DNA of 30,889 nucleotides from the NCBI GenBank assembly GCA_964415045.1, contig CAYPZL010000053.1, positions 1 to 30,889 of the forward strand, read 5' to 3'. Numbering within the stretch: position 1 is the stretch's first letter; every line of letters begins with the position of its first letter. The notes under the pieces are model-generated. The model had not been told where the DNA came from. It did no database searches and was given only the letters and a program-made list of their open reading frames with translations. The position numbers and the translations under genes are program-made. The DNA is from CAYPZL01 sp964415045 (GTDB lineage Bacteria > Planctomycetota > Phycisphaerae > Sedimentisphaerales > Anaerobacaceae). Below are positions 9,622-18,007 of this stretch, in pieces.

Positions 9622-10782
9622 TCACCGCAGGGGCGTCAGCTTGATGTTCCTGAACATGATGGGAACGCCTTCGCTCTGGAGGCCGATATACCCCTTGGTA
9701 AGGGTGACCCCGGTGGCCCTGTTCTGGAGCCGGCCGTTGACGGAGACCTCGATGGTGTCGCCTTTGCAGGTGATCTCGTACCGGTTCCAACCGCCGAGTT
9801 CCTTCTCGTTGGAGTCGTTCATACGCGGCGTGTAGCTGATGGGCCCGCCCTCCTTGGCCTTGTTCTCATTGAAATTGCAGCCCATGCCGATGAGATCGCC
9901 GGCGCGTTTGTGCATGAGCTGCGCCTCCATGCAGAGGGGCCAGACTCTCTCGGCGCCGCCCATCCGCAGCAGGACGCCGCTGTTGCCGCCCTTCTCGGGC
10001 CATTTCCATTCGAGCGTGAGCTTGTAATCGCCGTACTGCTGCTTCGTGCGCAGAAAGCCTGTCGGCTTCCCCGAACACAGAATCTCTCCGTTTTTGACCT
10101 TCCACACGCTCTTCGGATCCGCGCCGGAGTCCTGCGAATAGATGTGCCAGTTGTCGAGATCCTCCCCGTTGAACAGGGCAATGGCGTCACCCTGCGATTC
10201 GGGCGTCTCCGCGGCAGCGCCGGTATCTTCGCTCTTGAAATCGCCTTCGATCTTGACGACGCCGATGGGGAAACATTTTTCCAGCGTCGATCGAAGGTTG
10301 TACGGCAGCTCATCGCCTTCGATCAACGTCGCCTCGGCATCACCGACTCCCAGGGTCCTGGCCGTGTCACTGCCGGCTTCATAGCCGGTCAACAGTATTT
10401 CGCCATAGAGAAACTTGTCCATCAGCAGACGCCCGTTGTAGACGCCCACCATGGGATAGCCGCCGGACTCGTTGAACAGAAGAACGAAGACGATTTTCCT
10501 CGAGAAATATCCGGGCCAGTCATACTGCTTCGGTTCGCTGTAGAAGATGTGCTTGACTTTGGAGACTCCGTCTTCATTGCTCGCCTGTCCGCTAACCATC
10601 CCCTGCTCGTCAACCGACAACTCGAACTGGAACTCAGTATCCTCGATCCCCTGCTCGCTGATGTACCACGCCGCCCCTTTCCCTGCCCACGTAAAAGGCG
10701 GCTGCACGTCCTGCGCCATACACGGTATTGCCACCATTACGGCTGCAACGAATGCCACGACAATTGCCTTGATCGACTTCAT
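9622..10782 (-). CDS. Exported DUF1080 protein with an additional N-terminal domain
   Basis: 386 aa; signal peptide 1-23 (ending CMAQ); GGAGGT eight bases before the ATG. Residues about 25-195 form a beta-rich domain I do not recognise; a similar segment is absent from the other DUF1080 proteins in the window. Residues about 198-385 are a typical DUF1080 domain: ALFNGEDLDNWHI at the start, GNSGVLLR in the middle and GYIGLQSEGVPIMFRNIKL at the end. Its likely role is cleavage of 3-keto-glycosides or sugar binding outside the cytoplasm. It follows the PQQ-like gene by 34 bp and so is co-transcribed with it. Confidence 0.88.
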   Translation of the reverse strand: MKSIKAIVVAFVAAVMVAIPCMAQDVQPPFTWAGKGAAWYISEQGIEDTEFQFELSVDEQGMVSGQASNEDGVSKVKHIFYSEPKQYDWPGYFSRKIVFVLLFNESGGYPMVGVYNGRLLMDKFLYGEILLTGYEAGSDTARTLGVGDAEATLIEGDELPYNLRSTLEKCFPIGVVKIEGDFKSEDTGAAAETPESQGDAIALFNGEDLDNWHIYSQDSGADPKSVWKVKNGEILCSGKPTGFLRTKQQYGDYKLTLEWKWPEKGGNSGVLLRMGGAERVWPLCMEAQLMHKRAGDLIGMGCNFNENKAKEGGPISYTPRMNDSNEKELGGWNRYEITCKGDTIEVSVNGRLQNRATGVTLTKGYIGLQSEGVPIMFRNIKLTPLR

Positions 10783-10816
10783 CGCTGTGTACCTCCAAAA
10801 GTGAGTGAATGTTGAA

Positions 10817-12142
10817 CTACCGCCCGATCCGATACAGTTTATTCAACGTGCGGATGATGATACTCCCGCGAAGCGTCGCGGGCGTGGCCATGCACATTTC
10901 GTCCAGCGCGTTTCGGCCCAGCACCTTGAACTCCGGGCCCGCCTGCACGACGAAGGTGTCGCCGTCCTCGCTGAGGAAGAACAGCTTGCCGTCATTGGCC
11001 CAGGGCGACGCCGTAAACGCTCGTGCGTCTTTGGCTAACTGCTGTTTTTCGTAGATGATCTTCCCGCTGCGACCATCGTAGCAGCTCAGGGTCCCGCGGT
11101 CGTAGAGAACGTACAGATGGTCTCCGTAGGCGATCGGCGAGGGATTGTAGGGCCCACCGAATTTGTGATACCAGGCAACGTATTGGCCGGTATCGTGTTC
11201 GTCCTCGGGTGTGATATCGCCCGAAGCCCCAGGCTTGACGGCGTAGATGGGCCTGTTCTTCCTGTCGCCCACGTACCCGCTGCAAAGATAGAGCAGCCCG
11301 TCGGCCTCCACGGGCGTAGGAATCGCGATGACGGACATCCCGCCCATCTCCCACAGCAACTGCCCCGCGAGATCGTACGATCGAACCTTCCCCGTCCCGC
11401 AGGTCACCAGCTCCGTGCGGGCGGCGTTGTCCCACACGTACGGCGTCACCCAGTTGCTCTTCTCGTCGCGGCCGATGCGAAAGACCTCCTCGCCCGTCTT
11501 CGTGTCCAGCGCCAGCAGATACGATTCCTCTTCATTGTCGTTGATGATGAACAGCCGATCCCCATGGAGCACGGGCGAGGCCGCGGTGCCCCAGTTGTAT
11601 CGCATCCGGACCGGGTCGAGCCTCTTTTGCCAGACTTCCCGGCCCTCCAGGTCGAAGCAGAATACGCCGAGATTGCCGAAGTAGAAGTACACCCGCTCGC
11701 CGTCGGTCACCGGTGTCTCCGACGCGTACGTGTTCTTGATATGAACGGGCTCAGCAGGCTTTCCCGTGTGAACCGTCTTCTGCCACAGGGTCTTTCCGCC
11801 GGCCCAATCGTAGCAGTAGACGATCCAGTGATGAGTAGCCGAAGAGGGCTTGTTCCGGTTGCCGCCGAAGTAAAGCCCTTTCTTGGCCTCTTCCACGTGG
11901 CCTTCGCTGGCGACCGTGGTCAGGAATACCCTGTCGCCCCACACCACGGGACTGGACCAGGCCCTGCCCACGACGTCGATCTTCCATACCACGTTCTCGG
12001 TCGTGCTCCACGAGACCGGCAGAACCGCGTCTTCCACGACGCCGCACGACGGCCCCCGAAAGCCCGGCCAATTCACTGCGGCCCGGGACGCCGATACGAA
12101 TATGCAGCAAATCGCGATCGCGTACGATACCCTTCGACACAT
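10817..12142 (-). CDS. Exported PQQ-binding-like beta-propeller protein
   Basis: 441 aa from ATG at 12142, which has AAGGAG six bases upstream and begins a normal signal peptide (1-21). A longer reading frame from 12271 would hide that signal. The mature protein begins NWPGFRGPSCG, the opening of a large group of planctomycete propellers. Repeated blades of the form TPV.DGERVYFYFG..GVFCFDLEG.E.W continue to the C-terminus. The fold is that of PQQ-dependent dehydrogenases and BamB, but I see no certain PQQ or metal ligands. It could bind polysaccharide or be an uncharacterised dehydrogenase. A paralogue is encoded at 26545-28098. Confidence 0.87.
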   Translation of the reverse strand: MCRRVSYAIAICCIFVSASRAAVNWPGFRGPSCGVVEDAVLPVSWSTTENVVWKIDVVGRAWSSPVVWGDRVFLTTVASEGHVEEAKKGLYFGGNRNKPSSATHHWIVYCYDWAGGKTLWQKTVHTGKPAEPVHIKNTYASETPVTDGERVYFYFGNLGVFCFDLEGREVWQKRLDPVRMRYNWGTAASPVLHGDRLFIINDNEEESYLLALDTKTGEEVFRIGRDEKSNWVTPYVWDNAARTELVTCGTGKVRSYDLAGQLLWEMGGMSVIAIPTPVEADGLLYLCSGYVGDRKNRPIYAVKPGASGDITPEDEHDTGQYVAWYHKFGGPYNPSPIAYGDHLYVLYDRGTLSCYDGRSGKIIYEKQQLAKDARAFTASPWANDGKLFFLSEDGDTFVVQAGPEFKVLGRNALDEMCMATPATLRGSIIIRTLNKLYRIGR

Positions 12143-12148
12143 AGAGTT

Positions 12149-12154
12149 CTCCTT
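12149..12154 (-). promoter_or_regulatory. Ribosome binding site fixing the PQQ-like protein start
   Basis: AAGGAG on the minus strand, six bases before the ATG at 12142. It places the signal peptide at the N-terminus. Confidence 0.7.
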
Positions 12155-12228
12155 CCTGTATCCTGCCTGTATACTGATTTCTGCTATTGCGAGCAACGTA
12201 AAGGGTCGCGGCGGACAGCGAGGCTCCT

Positions 12229-13329
12229 TCACGCCTGCGCCCTGTACCCCTTCAGCCGCGCCGGTTTCCAATCCACGCGCACGTTGTCGAGTGTTTCACC
12301 CAGGATTTCGATCGACGGCTCCCTTATCTGGCCCAGGCCCATTTTGTACCCCATGGTCAGTTGCTTCACCTTCCCAACATCATAGCCCATGACCCGGGCG
12401 GCGGTCGCATCCGCGGCCATGATGTCCGCACTGGCGATGATCGCCCACGAGCCGAGACGCTGCTTCATGTCGACGGTCTTGCCCCCCTGCCCTCTGGAAG
12501 GACCGTCGCCCTCAATGCCGATGGAGAAGTCGATGAGGGAGAGATCGACCTTCCTGGCCTTTACGATGTCCAGATAGACCTGTGCGATGGCCTGCGGGCT
12601 GCTGTGATCGAAGGTGCCGCGATTCCACCACGTATTGTCGATCAACTGGGCGTAGCGGGACATGGGCGTGACACCGATGAAGTTCTTTGCCGCCAGGGTA
12701 AGCTGCGCCCAGCAGTGCGTCTTCGCCACCGGAATGGAGATCACCTTGTCGGCATTGGCGAGCAGGCTGGAAATGGCAATCTTGTTCAGTCGAGTCCGGG
12801 AAGGAACCTCGACCCAGCCCGGCGAGTCCGTCTCCAGGCATGCCAGCGTCACCTTGCCGTCATACCGGGAGCTGAGCCGTGCCGCTTCCTTTACCAGATT
12901 GGTGCCGCCGTCCAGCGTGACAGCATATTGCCAATCGAATTTCGCCACGTGAGAACCTTCCCCCACGATGACCTCGGCAGCGCCCGCCTTGAGGCACTCT
13001 TCCGCGACCGCGATGACGATCTCCGGTTTGGTACACTCGCCCGTGTGGAAGCACCGATTGTATCTCGCCCAGGGGAACGTAACGAAATTTGGTTTGATAA
13101 AGACGGTCTCCCCTTCGTTGACAACCGTCCGCATTCCCCCCAGCGCATCGATGGCGTCCCGGGTCATCGCGTCCAGGTCGTCGCCGCGAATCGCCGCGAC
13201 CCGCGCATTGATCTTGGCGGAAGTCTCCTGAGCGGAGCCTGCGCGAGCTGTGAAAGGCCATGGCGATCCCACGGCAACCGCCGCACCGACACCGGCTTTC
13301 AGAAAGTCGCGTCGTTTTGTCTTTCGCAT
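12229..13329 (-). CDS. Tat-exported DUF362 domain protein
   Basis: 366 aa. A twin-arginine signal (KRRDFLKAG, residues 5-13) opens the protein. The body matches DUF362: FIKPNFV (77-83), VIVGEGSH, and ISIPVAKTH..AQLTLAAKNFIGV around residues 197-219, the family's most recognisable block. Some DUF362 proteins carry an added ferredoxin domain, but this one has no CxxCxxC cluster. The biochemical function of the family is unsettled. In planctomycete and Bacteroidetes genomes such genes often accompany sulfatases and exported redox proteins, as here. It starts 54 bp after the sulfatase stop and ends 86 bp before the PQQ-like gene. The Shine-Dalgarno site (AAGAGGGA) is moderate. Confidence 0.85.
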   Translation of the reverse strand: MRKTKRRDFLKAGVGAAVAVGSPWPFTARAGSAQETSAKINARVAAIRGDDLDAMTRDAIDALGGMRTVVNEGETVFIKPNFVTFPWARYNRCFHTGECTKPEIVIAVAEECLKAGAAEVIVGEGSHVAKFDWQYAVTLDGGTNLVKEAARLSSRYDGKVTLACLETDSPGWVEVPSRTRLNKIAISSLLANADKVISIPVAKTHCWAQLTLAAKNFIGVTPMSRYAQLIDNTWWNRGTFDHSSPQAIAQVYLDIVKARKVDLSLIDFSIGIEGDGPSRGQGGKTVDMKQRLGSWAIIASADIMAADATAARVMGYDVGKVKQLTMGYKMGLGQIREPSIEILGETLDNVRVDWKPARLKGYRAQA

Positions 13330-13383
13330 CGATTCCCTCTTCTTTCAGAGTGGAAGTCCACGGCTCAGGACTCGAGGTCCAAA

Positions 13384-14889
13384 CTATATGAACAGCTCGT
13401 ATGTCCCTCCGCCGAGTCCGTGAGCATCGAGTTTCACTGGAACGGTGCCGCGGCTCGGCCACAGCGGCTTGACCGTGTGCGTTTCCCATGCGGCCAGGGC
13501 CTTTTCCAGTTCCGCCACGATCTCAGGCTCCTCGTTCGACAGGTCGTGCTTTTCACCAACATCCTCTTGCAGATTGAACAAGAACGTGCGCTTCCGGTTG
13601 AGGTTGACGTATTTCCACTTGCCCCTGCGCACGGCCAGATTCGTCCCGTTGCGCCAGAAGAGGATATCATGCGGCGCACCCTGCGAGGTACCGGTCAGAT
13701 ACGGCATCAGATTCGTACCGTCGATGGAACGGCCGGCGAGCGGCTCTGCTTCGCCCAGAGCGGCGGCAGTGGCAAACACGTCGAGGGAGATCACCGGCTG
13801 ACGAAATGTAAGGCCGGCGGGGATATGGCCGGGCCACTGTGCAAGGAACGGCACCCGGAGTCCGCCCTCGAAAGGATAGAGCTTGCCCGCCAGCAGCGGA
13901 TGATTCGAGCCAAGGCGATGCACGGCTCCATTGTCGCTGATGAAGAACACAAGCGTATCCTCCTCAAGGCCCTTCCGCCTCAGTTGGCTGAGGATCGCTC
14001 CCACACCTTCATCCAGGGCGCTGATCATCGCCTTGTAGATGCGCAGCGGTTCGCTGCGGATGTGGGCAAAGCGTTTGTAGTATTTGTCCGTGACCTGCAG
14101 CGGCGTGTGCACCGCGTTGTACGCGACGTAGAGGAAGAACGCTTCTTTCGAGTGACGTTCAATGAAACTCACAGCCTCGCGCGTGAATGCGTCAGTCAGG
14201 TAGTCCCGCTCCTTCACAGGGGCGGTTCCGCGGTAGATGGATTGAAGCGCGGTCCTGGTTCGGGGACTGCGTACGGCTCCCCGACGTTGCTCATGGCTGT
14301 GAACGCCGGGGCGGTCCGACGGTTCGATATACAGGTTGGCGCCGTGGAGGAAGCCGAAGAACTCGTCGAAGCCCCGGTTGGTGGGCATGAACCTGGGTTG
14401 CGATCCGAGGTGTGATTTGCCGATCATGCCGGTTGCATAGCCCGCCTTCTTGAGCACATCAGCGATGGTTGTCTCTGATATCGGCAGCCCCAGACCCTCA
14501 GTGTCAGATCGGCGCGCGCCGCCGGCATTGAACTCATGTCCGAACCGTTGCTGGTAGCGTCCCGTCATCAGCCCGGCTCGCGACGGGCTGCACACCGGCG
14601 CGCTGACATAACCGTCGGTGAACCGTACGCCGTTCCCGGCAATCGAGTCTATATTGGGGGTCGACTCGGCGCGCTGGTTGTAGCACGACAAATCGCCGTA
14701 GCCGAGGTCGTCGGCGAAAATGAGAACGATGTTGGGCCGACGGCGCCGGCCGGTCAGCGCGGTGTTCGCTGCAAGCCTGTGCGGCACAACCGAACCCAAG
14801 AGACCCGCGCCGGCCAGCGCCACAAAGTCGCGGCGGGTCAGGATACTACCGCTCGGCAATGCCGTCGCCGGCGACTCTCTGTCCTTCAT
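13384..14889 (-). CDS. Tat-exported S1-family (formylglycine) sulfatase
   Basis: 501 aa from ATG at 14889, with AGGAG eight bases upstream; the longer frame starts at a TTG without such a site. A Tat signal (LTRRDF, 17-22) is followed by the sulfatase core. Asp60-Asp61 (FADDLGYGD) are metal ligands. Cys100 in CSPSRAG is the residue converted to formylglycine, so an anaerobic or aerobic maturase elsewhere in the genome is required. GKSHLG (157-162) stands where most relatives have GKWHLG; SDNG (318-321) completes the metal site. The C-terminal subdomain (about 385-500) shows GKWKYV and LFNL. Predicted role: removal of sulfate esters from a sulfated polysaccharide in the periplasm. Substrate subfamily cannot be told by eye. 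It lies between the ThuA-like and DUF362 genes. Confidence 0.95.
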   Translation of the reverse strand: MKDRESPATALPSGSILTRRDFVALAGAGLLGSVVPHRLAANTALTGRRRRPNIVLIFADDLGYGDLSCYNQRAESTPNIDSIAGNGVRFTDGYVSAPVCSPSRAGLMTGRYQQRFGHEFNAGGARRSDTEGLGLPISETTIADVLKKAGYATGMIGKSHLGSQPRFMPTNRGFDEFFGFLHGANLYIEPSDRPGVHSHEQRRGAVRSPRTRTALQSIYRGTAPVKERDYLTDAFTREAVSFIERHSKEAFFLYVAYNAVHTPLQVTDKYYKRFAHIRSEPLRIYKAMISALDEGVGAILSQLRRKGLEEDTLVFFISDNGAVHRLGSNHPLLAGKLYPFEGGLRVPFLAQWPGHIPAGLTFRQPVISLDVFATAAALGEAEPLAGRSIDGTNLMPYLTGTSQGAPHDILFWRNGTNLAVRRGKWKYVNLNRKRTFLFNLQEDVGEKHDLSNEEPEIVAELEKALAAWETHTVKPLWPSRGTVPVKLDAHGLGGGTYELFI

Positions 14890-14897
14890 TCGGCTTG

Positions 14898-14902
14898 CTC
14901 CT
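14898..14902 (-). promoter_or_regulatory. Ribosome binding site fixing the sulfatase start
   Basis: AGGAG on the minus strand, eight bases before the ATG at 14889. It gives an N-terminus that fits a Tat signal. Confidence 0.7.
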
Positions 14903-14958
14903 TTCCTGCCGTCAAAGTGCGATTGGCGGAACTGCTTTGCACGGCGAGCGCACAAACA

Positions 14959-15867
14959 CTAATGGATCAACCTGATGTCTTTCGTAACCAGGGGCTTGAA
15001 CGGATCGAACGATTCGTTCATCGTCCACGCCATGGCACGCAGCAGAATGATTCGAAAATAGGGATCGTTAAACGTGAAGTAGTTATGGCCGGCGGCCGTG
15101 ACGAACACTCTGCCCCGGCCCACCTTCTTCGTCCACATGGCGGGCCACTTCTTGCCGTCCAGATCTTCGATCTTGGGAGGACCGCTTACTCGTTTGTTTG
15201 CTATTGCCGCCCCGGCGGGTGAGGTCACGAGGGTAGTGATGCTGTTCGGATCTCCCCTCAAGTGCCAATAGAGCTCATCCGCCAGGTCGAACGTCGGGGG
15301 GAAGCGTTCGAAGATAGGATGTTGTGATGCCGCCTCAGTGAGCGTCACCGGCGTTGGCAGGACTCCCCATTTGGTGGTGCCACTTGCGTAATCACATGCC
15401 AGGCCAACGCGCTTCGACAACTCTTCACCTGAACCCGACGACAGGGACATGTGAATGAAGATCAATCCGCCGCCGCGCTTCTGATATGCGTCGATGAGAT
15501 CGTAATCCCACTTCTTCTCACGCGGCCAGTTATAGAAAACGACCAGATCGGCTTTCTCCCATAACTCCTGCTTCGGGAAATACATCGAGGGGATGGCAGT
15601 AACGCGCGGGACCTGAGGCAAAAGGGTATTGACGTAGTCATCCATTACCCAGGCGTATTCGTGAGTCCCCTTCTCGTGGAGTTTGTCGATGCCCCAGACC
15701 CAGACGATGGTCAGGTCGCGCGACGGCTCCTTCCGGAGGGTCGGCCCCAGAATCTTCGCGACCGCCTCCTTGCTCCTGGGGATGGGCTTTTGCCAGGGAA
15801 ACTGCGCACTCGACGTCGAAGAAACGGCCAGCAACAACGCCACGGCGAAGCTTGTTCGAAATCTCAT
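14959..15867 (-). CDS. Exported ThuA-like (class I glutamine amidotransferase-like) protein
   Basis: 302 aa; signal peptide 1-21; AAGGAG seven bases before the ATG. ThuA-type features are the LVVFYNW and GGGLIFIHMS strands (about 106-140), DELYWHLRGD (around 205), and the closing GRVFVTAAGHNYFTFNDPYFRIILLRAMAWT. The ThuA domain was named for trehalose utilisation, but its chemistry is poorly known and it lacks the glutaminase triad of true amidotransferases. In planctomycetes it recurs beside DUF1080 and Gfo/Idh/MocA genes, which suggests a part in 3-keto-sugar processing (inference). It sits 69 bp upstream of the sulfatase gene. Confidence 0.85.
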   Translation of the reverse strand: MRFRTSFAVALLLAVSSTSSAQFPWQKPIPRSKEAVAKILGPTLRKEPSRDLTIVWVWGIDKLHEKGTHEYAWVMDDYVNTLLPQVPRVTAIPSMYFPKQELWEKADLVVFYNWPREKKWDYDLIDAYQKRGGGLIFIHMSLSSGSGEELSKRVGLACDYASGTTKWGVLPTPVTLTEAASQHPIFERFPPTFDLADELYWHLRGDPNSITTLVTSPAGAAIANKRVSGPPKIEDLDGKKWPAMWTKKVGRGRVFVTAAGHNYFTFNDPYFRIILLRAMAWTMNESFDPFKPLVTKDIRLIH

Positions 15868-15892
15868 AGCGCGACTCCTTAGTCAAACCGTC

Positions 15893-16012
15893 CTACTTCT
15901 CGACCTTCAGGTACCTGTCGAACCGGGAAATCTCAAGCTTCATCACCTCATCGAGGAGGTTTCCTGCATACACGTCGTAACGCTCCTTTCCTTTGAGCAC
16001 ATGATACTCCAT
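15893..16012 (-). CDS. Possible 39-aa small protein between the permease and ThuA genes
   Basis: An ATG frame of 39 codons fills the 177-bp gap, starting 32 bases after the permease stop and ending 25 bases before the ThuA-like start. By hand count 28 of 39 codons end in G or C, in line with coding use nearby. The C-terminal half (GNLLDEVMKLEISRFDRYL) would make an amphipathic helix; there is no signal peptide. The ATG has no good Shine-Dalgarno site, but a GTG four codons in (position 16000) has GGAG six bases upstream and would give 35 aa. It may be a real small protein, the remnant C-terminus of a lost gene, or chance. I recognise no family. Confidence 0.4.
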   Translation of the reverse strand: MEYHVLKGKERYDVYAGNLLDEVMKLEISRFDRYLKVEK

Positions 16013-16044
16013 CGCCGGCGTTCGTTTCCGGCTGTCCGCCGGCC

Positions 16045-17307
16045 TTATTCATGTCGCAGTGCCTCGATCGGGTCGAGAGATGCCGCGCGTCTGGCCGGGT
16101 AGAGACCACTGACAACACCGACGCCGACGGCCATCAGCAAGGGACCGATGAGCATAGAGACCGAGACAATGGGCGTGACATCCACGATGTCCTTCAGCAG
16201 AGGGGGGACGAAGTAACCGATCGTCACGCCGATCAGTCCCCCCAGGGTGGTCATCAGCATCGCCTCGACGAGGAACTGTATGACGATTTCAATCTTCTTC
16301 GCTCCCAGGGCCCGCCGTATGCCGATTTCCCGGGTGCGCTCGGTCACACTGGCCAGCATGATATTCATGATGCCGATACCGCCGACGACCAGTGAGATCG
16401 AGGCGATCGCAAAGAAGATCATATCCCAGATCTTCTGCTGCTCCGCCTTCGCCTGGATCAGTTTCAAAGGAATCATGATGGCGTACTCCAGCTTGTCGTG
16501 ATTCTTCTCCATGATCGACCGGATAACGGGAGACGCCTTGACAACCGCCGATTCATCCTCCATCTGCAGAATCAGTTGATCGACCTGGACATCCTCGGAG
16601 GTCATGTTGCCCTCATGCCAGTTGATATTGATCTGGCCGAAGCGCCCCGTTTTGGTGGCTTTCGGGATGAATATCGGGATGTCTTCCTCGTTGATGCCCA
16701 GCTTGGACGGGATGTAATCGATCACGCCAATGATCCGGAACGGCTGTCCCTTCAATCGGATTGTCTTTCCGACAGGGTTCATGCATCGAAACGCCTTCCG
16801 CGCCAGTGTTTTGGTGATGACACAGTACGACTTCCGGTGGAGCATGTCCACCGTTGAAATGAACCGGCCCTGCGAAATACGGAGGTTGAGGATATCGGCA
16901 TAATTCGGCGTCACGCCCATGACCAGGGAGTAACGCTTGCGGTCCTCCGGGCAGTAATACCTCAGTTTCACTTTGTGTACGGTAGCATAGTCCTTTACCC
17001 CGGGGACATTATCGATAATGCACTTGATGTCGCGGTGCTGGATGCCGTACTTCTTGAGCACAATCTTGCCTTGTCCGCGGCCGCCGCTGGTCTCGCGCGC
17101 AGGCTCGACCGAGTTCATGATCACATTGTTGCTGCCGAGAACGCTGAGCTTCTCCTGGGCCTCCTTGCTGGCGCCGGTCTGTATCGCCAGCATGATGCTG
17201 ACGCTGCACACCCCGAACACGATTCCGAGCATGGTCAGTCCCGAGCGAACCAGATGGACCGAGAGGCTGTGCAAGGCCAGCAGGATGATGTCAACGAGCT
17301 TACCCAT
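16045..17307 (-). CDS. MacB/FtsX-type ABC transporter permease
   Basis: 420 aa. One N-terminal membrane helix (about 20-42) is followed by a roughly 240-residue periplasmic MacB-type domain. Three C-terminal helices then follow, with the FtsX signature GGIGIMNIMLASVTERTREIGIRRALGAKK between the first and second, and the family's usual ending YPARRAASLDPIEALRHE. It is the membrane part of a tripartite exporter with the neighbouring ATPase, adaptor and TolC gene. MacB-type systems expel peptides, lipoproteins, macrolides or siderophores by moving the periplasmic domain rather than by a transmembrane channel. The start overlaps the ATPase stop by 8 bp, indicating coupled translation; AAGGAG lies ten bases upstream. 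Confidence 0.93.
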   Translation of the reverse strand: MGKLVDIILLALHSLSVHLVRSGLTMLGIVFGVCSVSIMLAIQTGASKEAQEKLSVLGSNNVIMNSVEPARETSGGRGQGKIVLKKYGIQHRDIKCIIDNVPGVKDYATVHKVKLRYYCPEDRKRYSLVMGVTPNYADILNLRISQGRFISTVDMLHRKSYCVITKTLARKAFRCMNPVGKTIRLKGQPFRIIGVIDYIPSKLGINEEDIPIFIPKATKTGRFGQININWHEGNMTSEDVQVDQLILQMEDESAVVKASPVIRSIMEKNHDKLEYAIMIPLKLIQAKAEQQKIWDMIFFAIASISLVVGGIGIMNIMLASVTERTREIGIRRALGAKKIEIVIQFLVEAMLMTTLGGLIGVTIGYFVPPLLKDIVDVTPIVSVSMLIGPLLMAVGVGVVSGLYPARRAASLDPIEALRHE

Positions 17308-18007
17308 GGGTCTGGCACTCCTTTTTGTCGTTCATGACGTCCGCCTCAATCCTGCCGTCTTTGAGCGTAATGACACGGTCTGCGTGTCCGGCGATATGCG
17401 ATTCATGGGTGACCATGATGATGGTTTTTCCGCGTGCACTGAGTTCGGCGAAGACGTCCATGATTTCCTCTCCGGTTTGGGTGTCCAGATTGCCGGTGGG
17501 TTCGTCGGCGAGCAGTACCAGGGGATCGTTGGACAGCGCTCGGGCGATGGCGACACGTTGCATTTGTCCGCCCGACAGCTCGAAGGGGCGGTGGTCCAGG
17601 CGTTGGCCGAGCCCCACCAGCTCGGCAAGTTCGGCGCTCTTGCGGTGTCGTTTCCTTCGCGGGATCCCCCGGTAGAAAAGGGGGATCTCGATGTTCTGCG
17701 TGACGGTCATCCAGGGAATGAGATTGAACGACTGGAAGATGAATCCAAGCCGGCCGTTGCGCGTCTCCGAGAGCCGGTTGTCGGAGAAAGTGGAGACATC
17801 ATCGCCGCCCAGATAGTACTTGCCGCGGGTGGGTCGATCCAGACAGCCGAGGAGATTGAGCATGGTGCTCTTGCCCGAACCGCTGGAACCCATGATCGCG
17901 ACGTACTGCCCCTCCGGGACAACCAGTTCGACGTTGTCCAGGGCCGTTACGCCAAGCCCCACATGATAGGTCTTGGTGACCGATTCAAGGTGAATGACCG
18001 GTTTCAT
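17300..18007 (-). CDS. MacB/LolD-type ABC transporter ATP-binding protein
   Basis: 235 aa with all ABC motifs: Walker A GSSGSGKST (40-48), Q-loop Gln92 (FQSFN), signature LSGGQ (144-148), Walker B with LLADEPTGNLD (165-175, catalytic Glu169) and switch His201 (THESH). The LADEPTGNLD form is typical of the MacB/LolD/FtsE group. It powers the permease encoded immediately downstream. Its ATG directly abuts the stop of the adaptor gene, and its own end overlaps the permease by 8 bp, so three transporter parts are translated as a block. Confidence 0.95.
   Translation of the reverse strand: MKPVIHLESVTKTYHVGLGVTALDNVELVVPEGQYVAIMGSSGSGKSTMLNLLGCLDRPTRGKYYLGGDDVSTFSDNRLSETRNGRLGFIFQSFNLIPWMTVTQNIEIPLFYRGIPRRKRHRKSAELAELVGLGQRLDHRPFELSGGQMQRVAIARALSNDPLVLLADEPTGNLDTQTGEEIMDVFAELSARGKTIIMVTHESHIAGHADRVITLKDGRIEADVMNDKKECQTHG

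Noticed and set aside
8284..10815. Plus-strand open frame of 843 codons
   Set aside because: It lies antisense to the serine hydrolase and DUF1080 genes, both of which have signal peptides, motifs and Shine-Dalgarno sites. The long frame follows from G+C-rich codon positions on the other strand.
12361..14415. Plus-strand open frame of 684 codons
   Set aside because: It is antisense to the sulfatase and DUF362 genes and its translation resembles no protein family.
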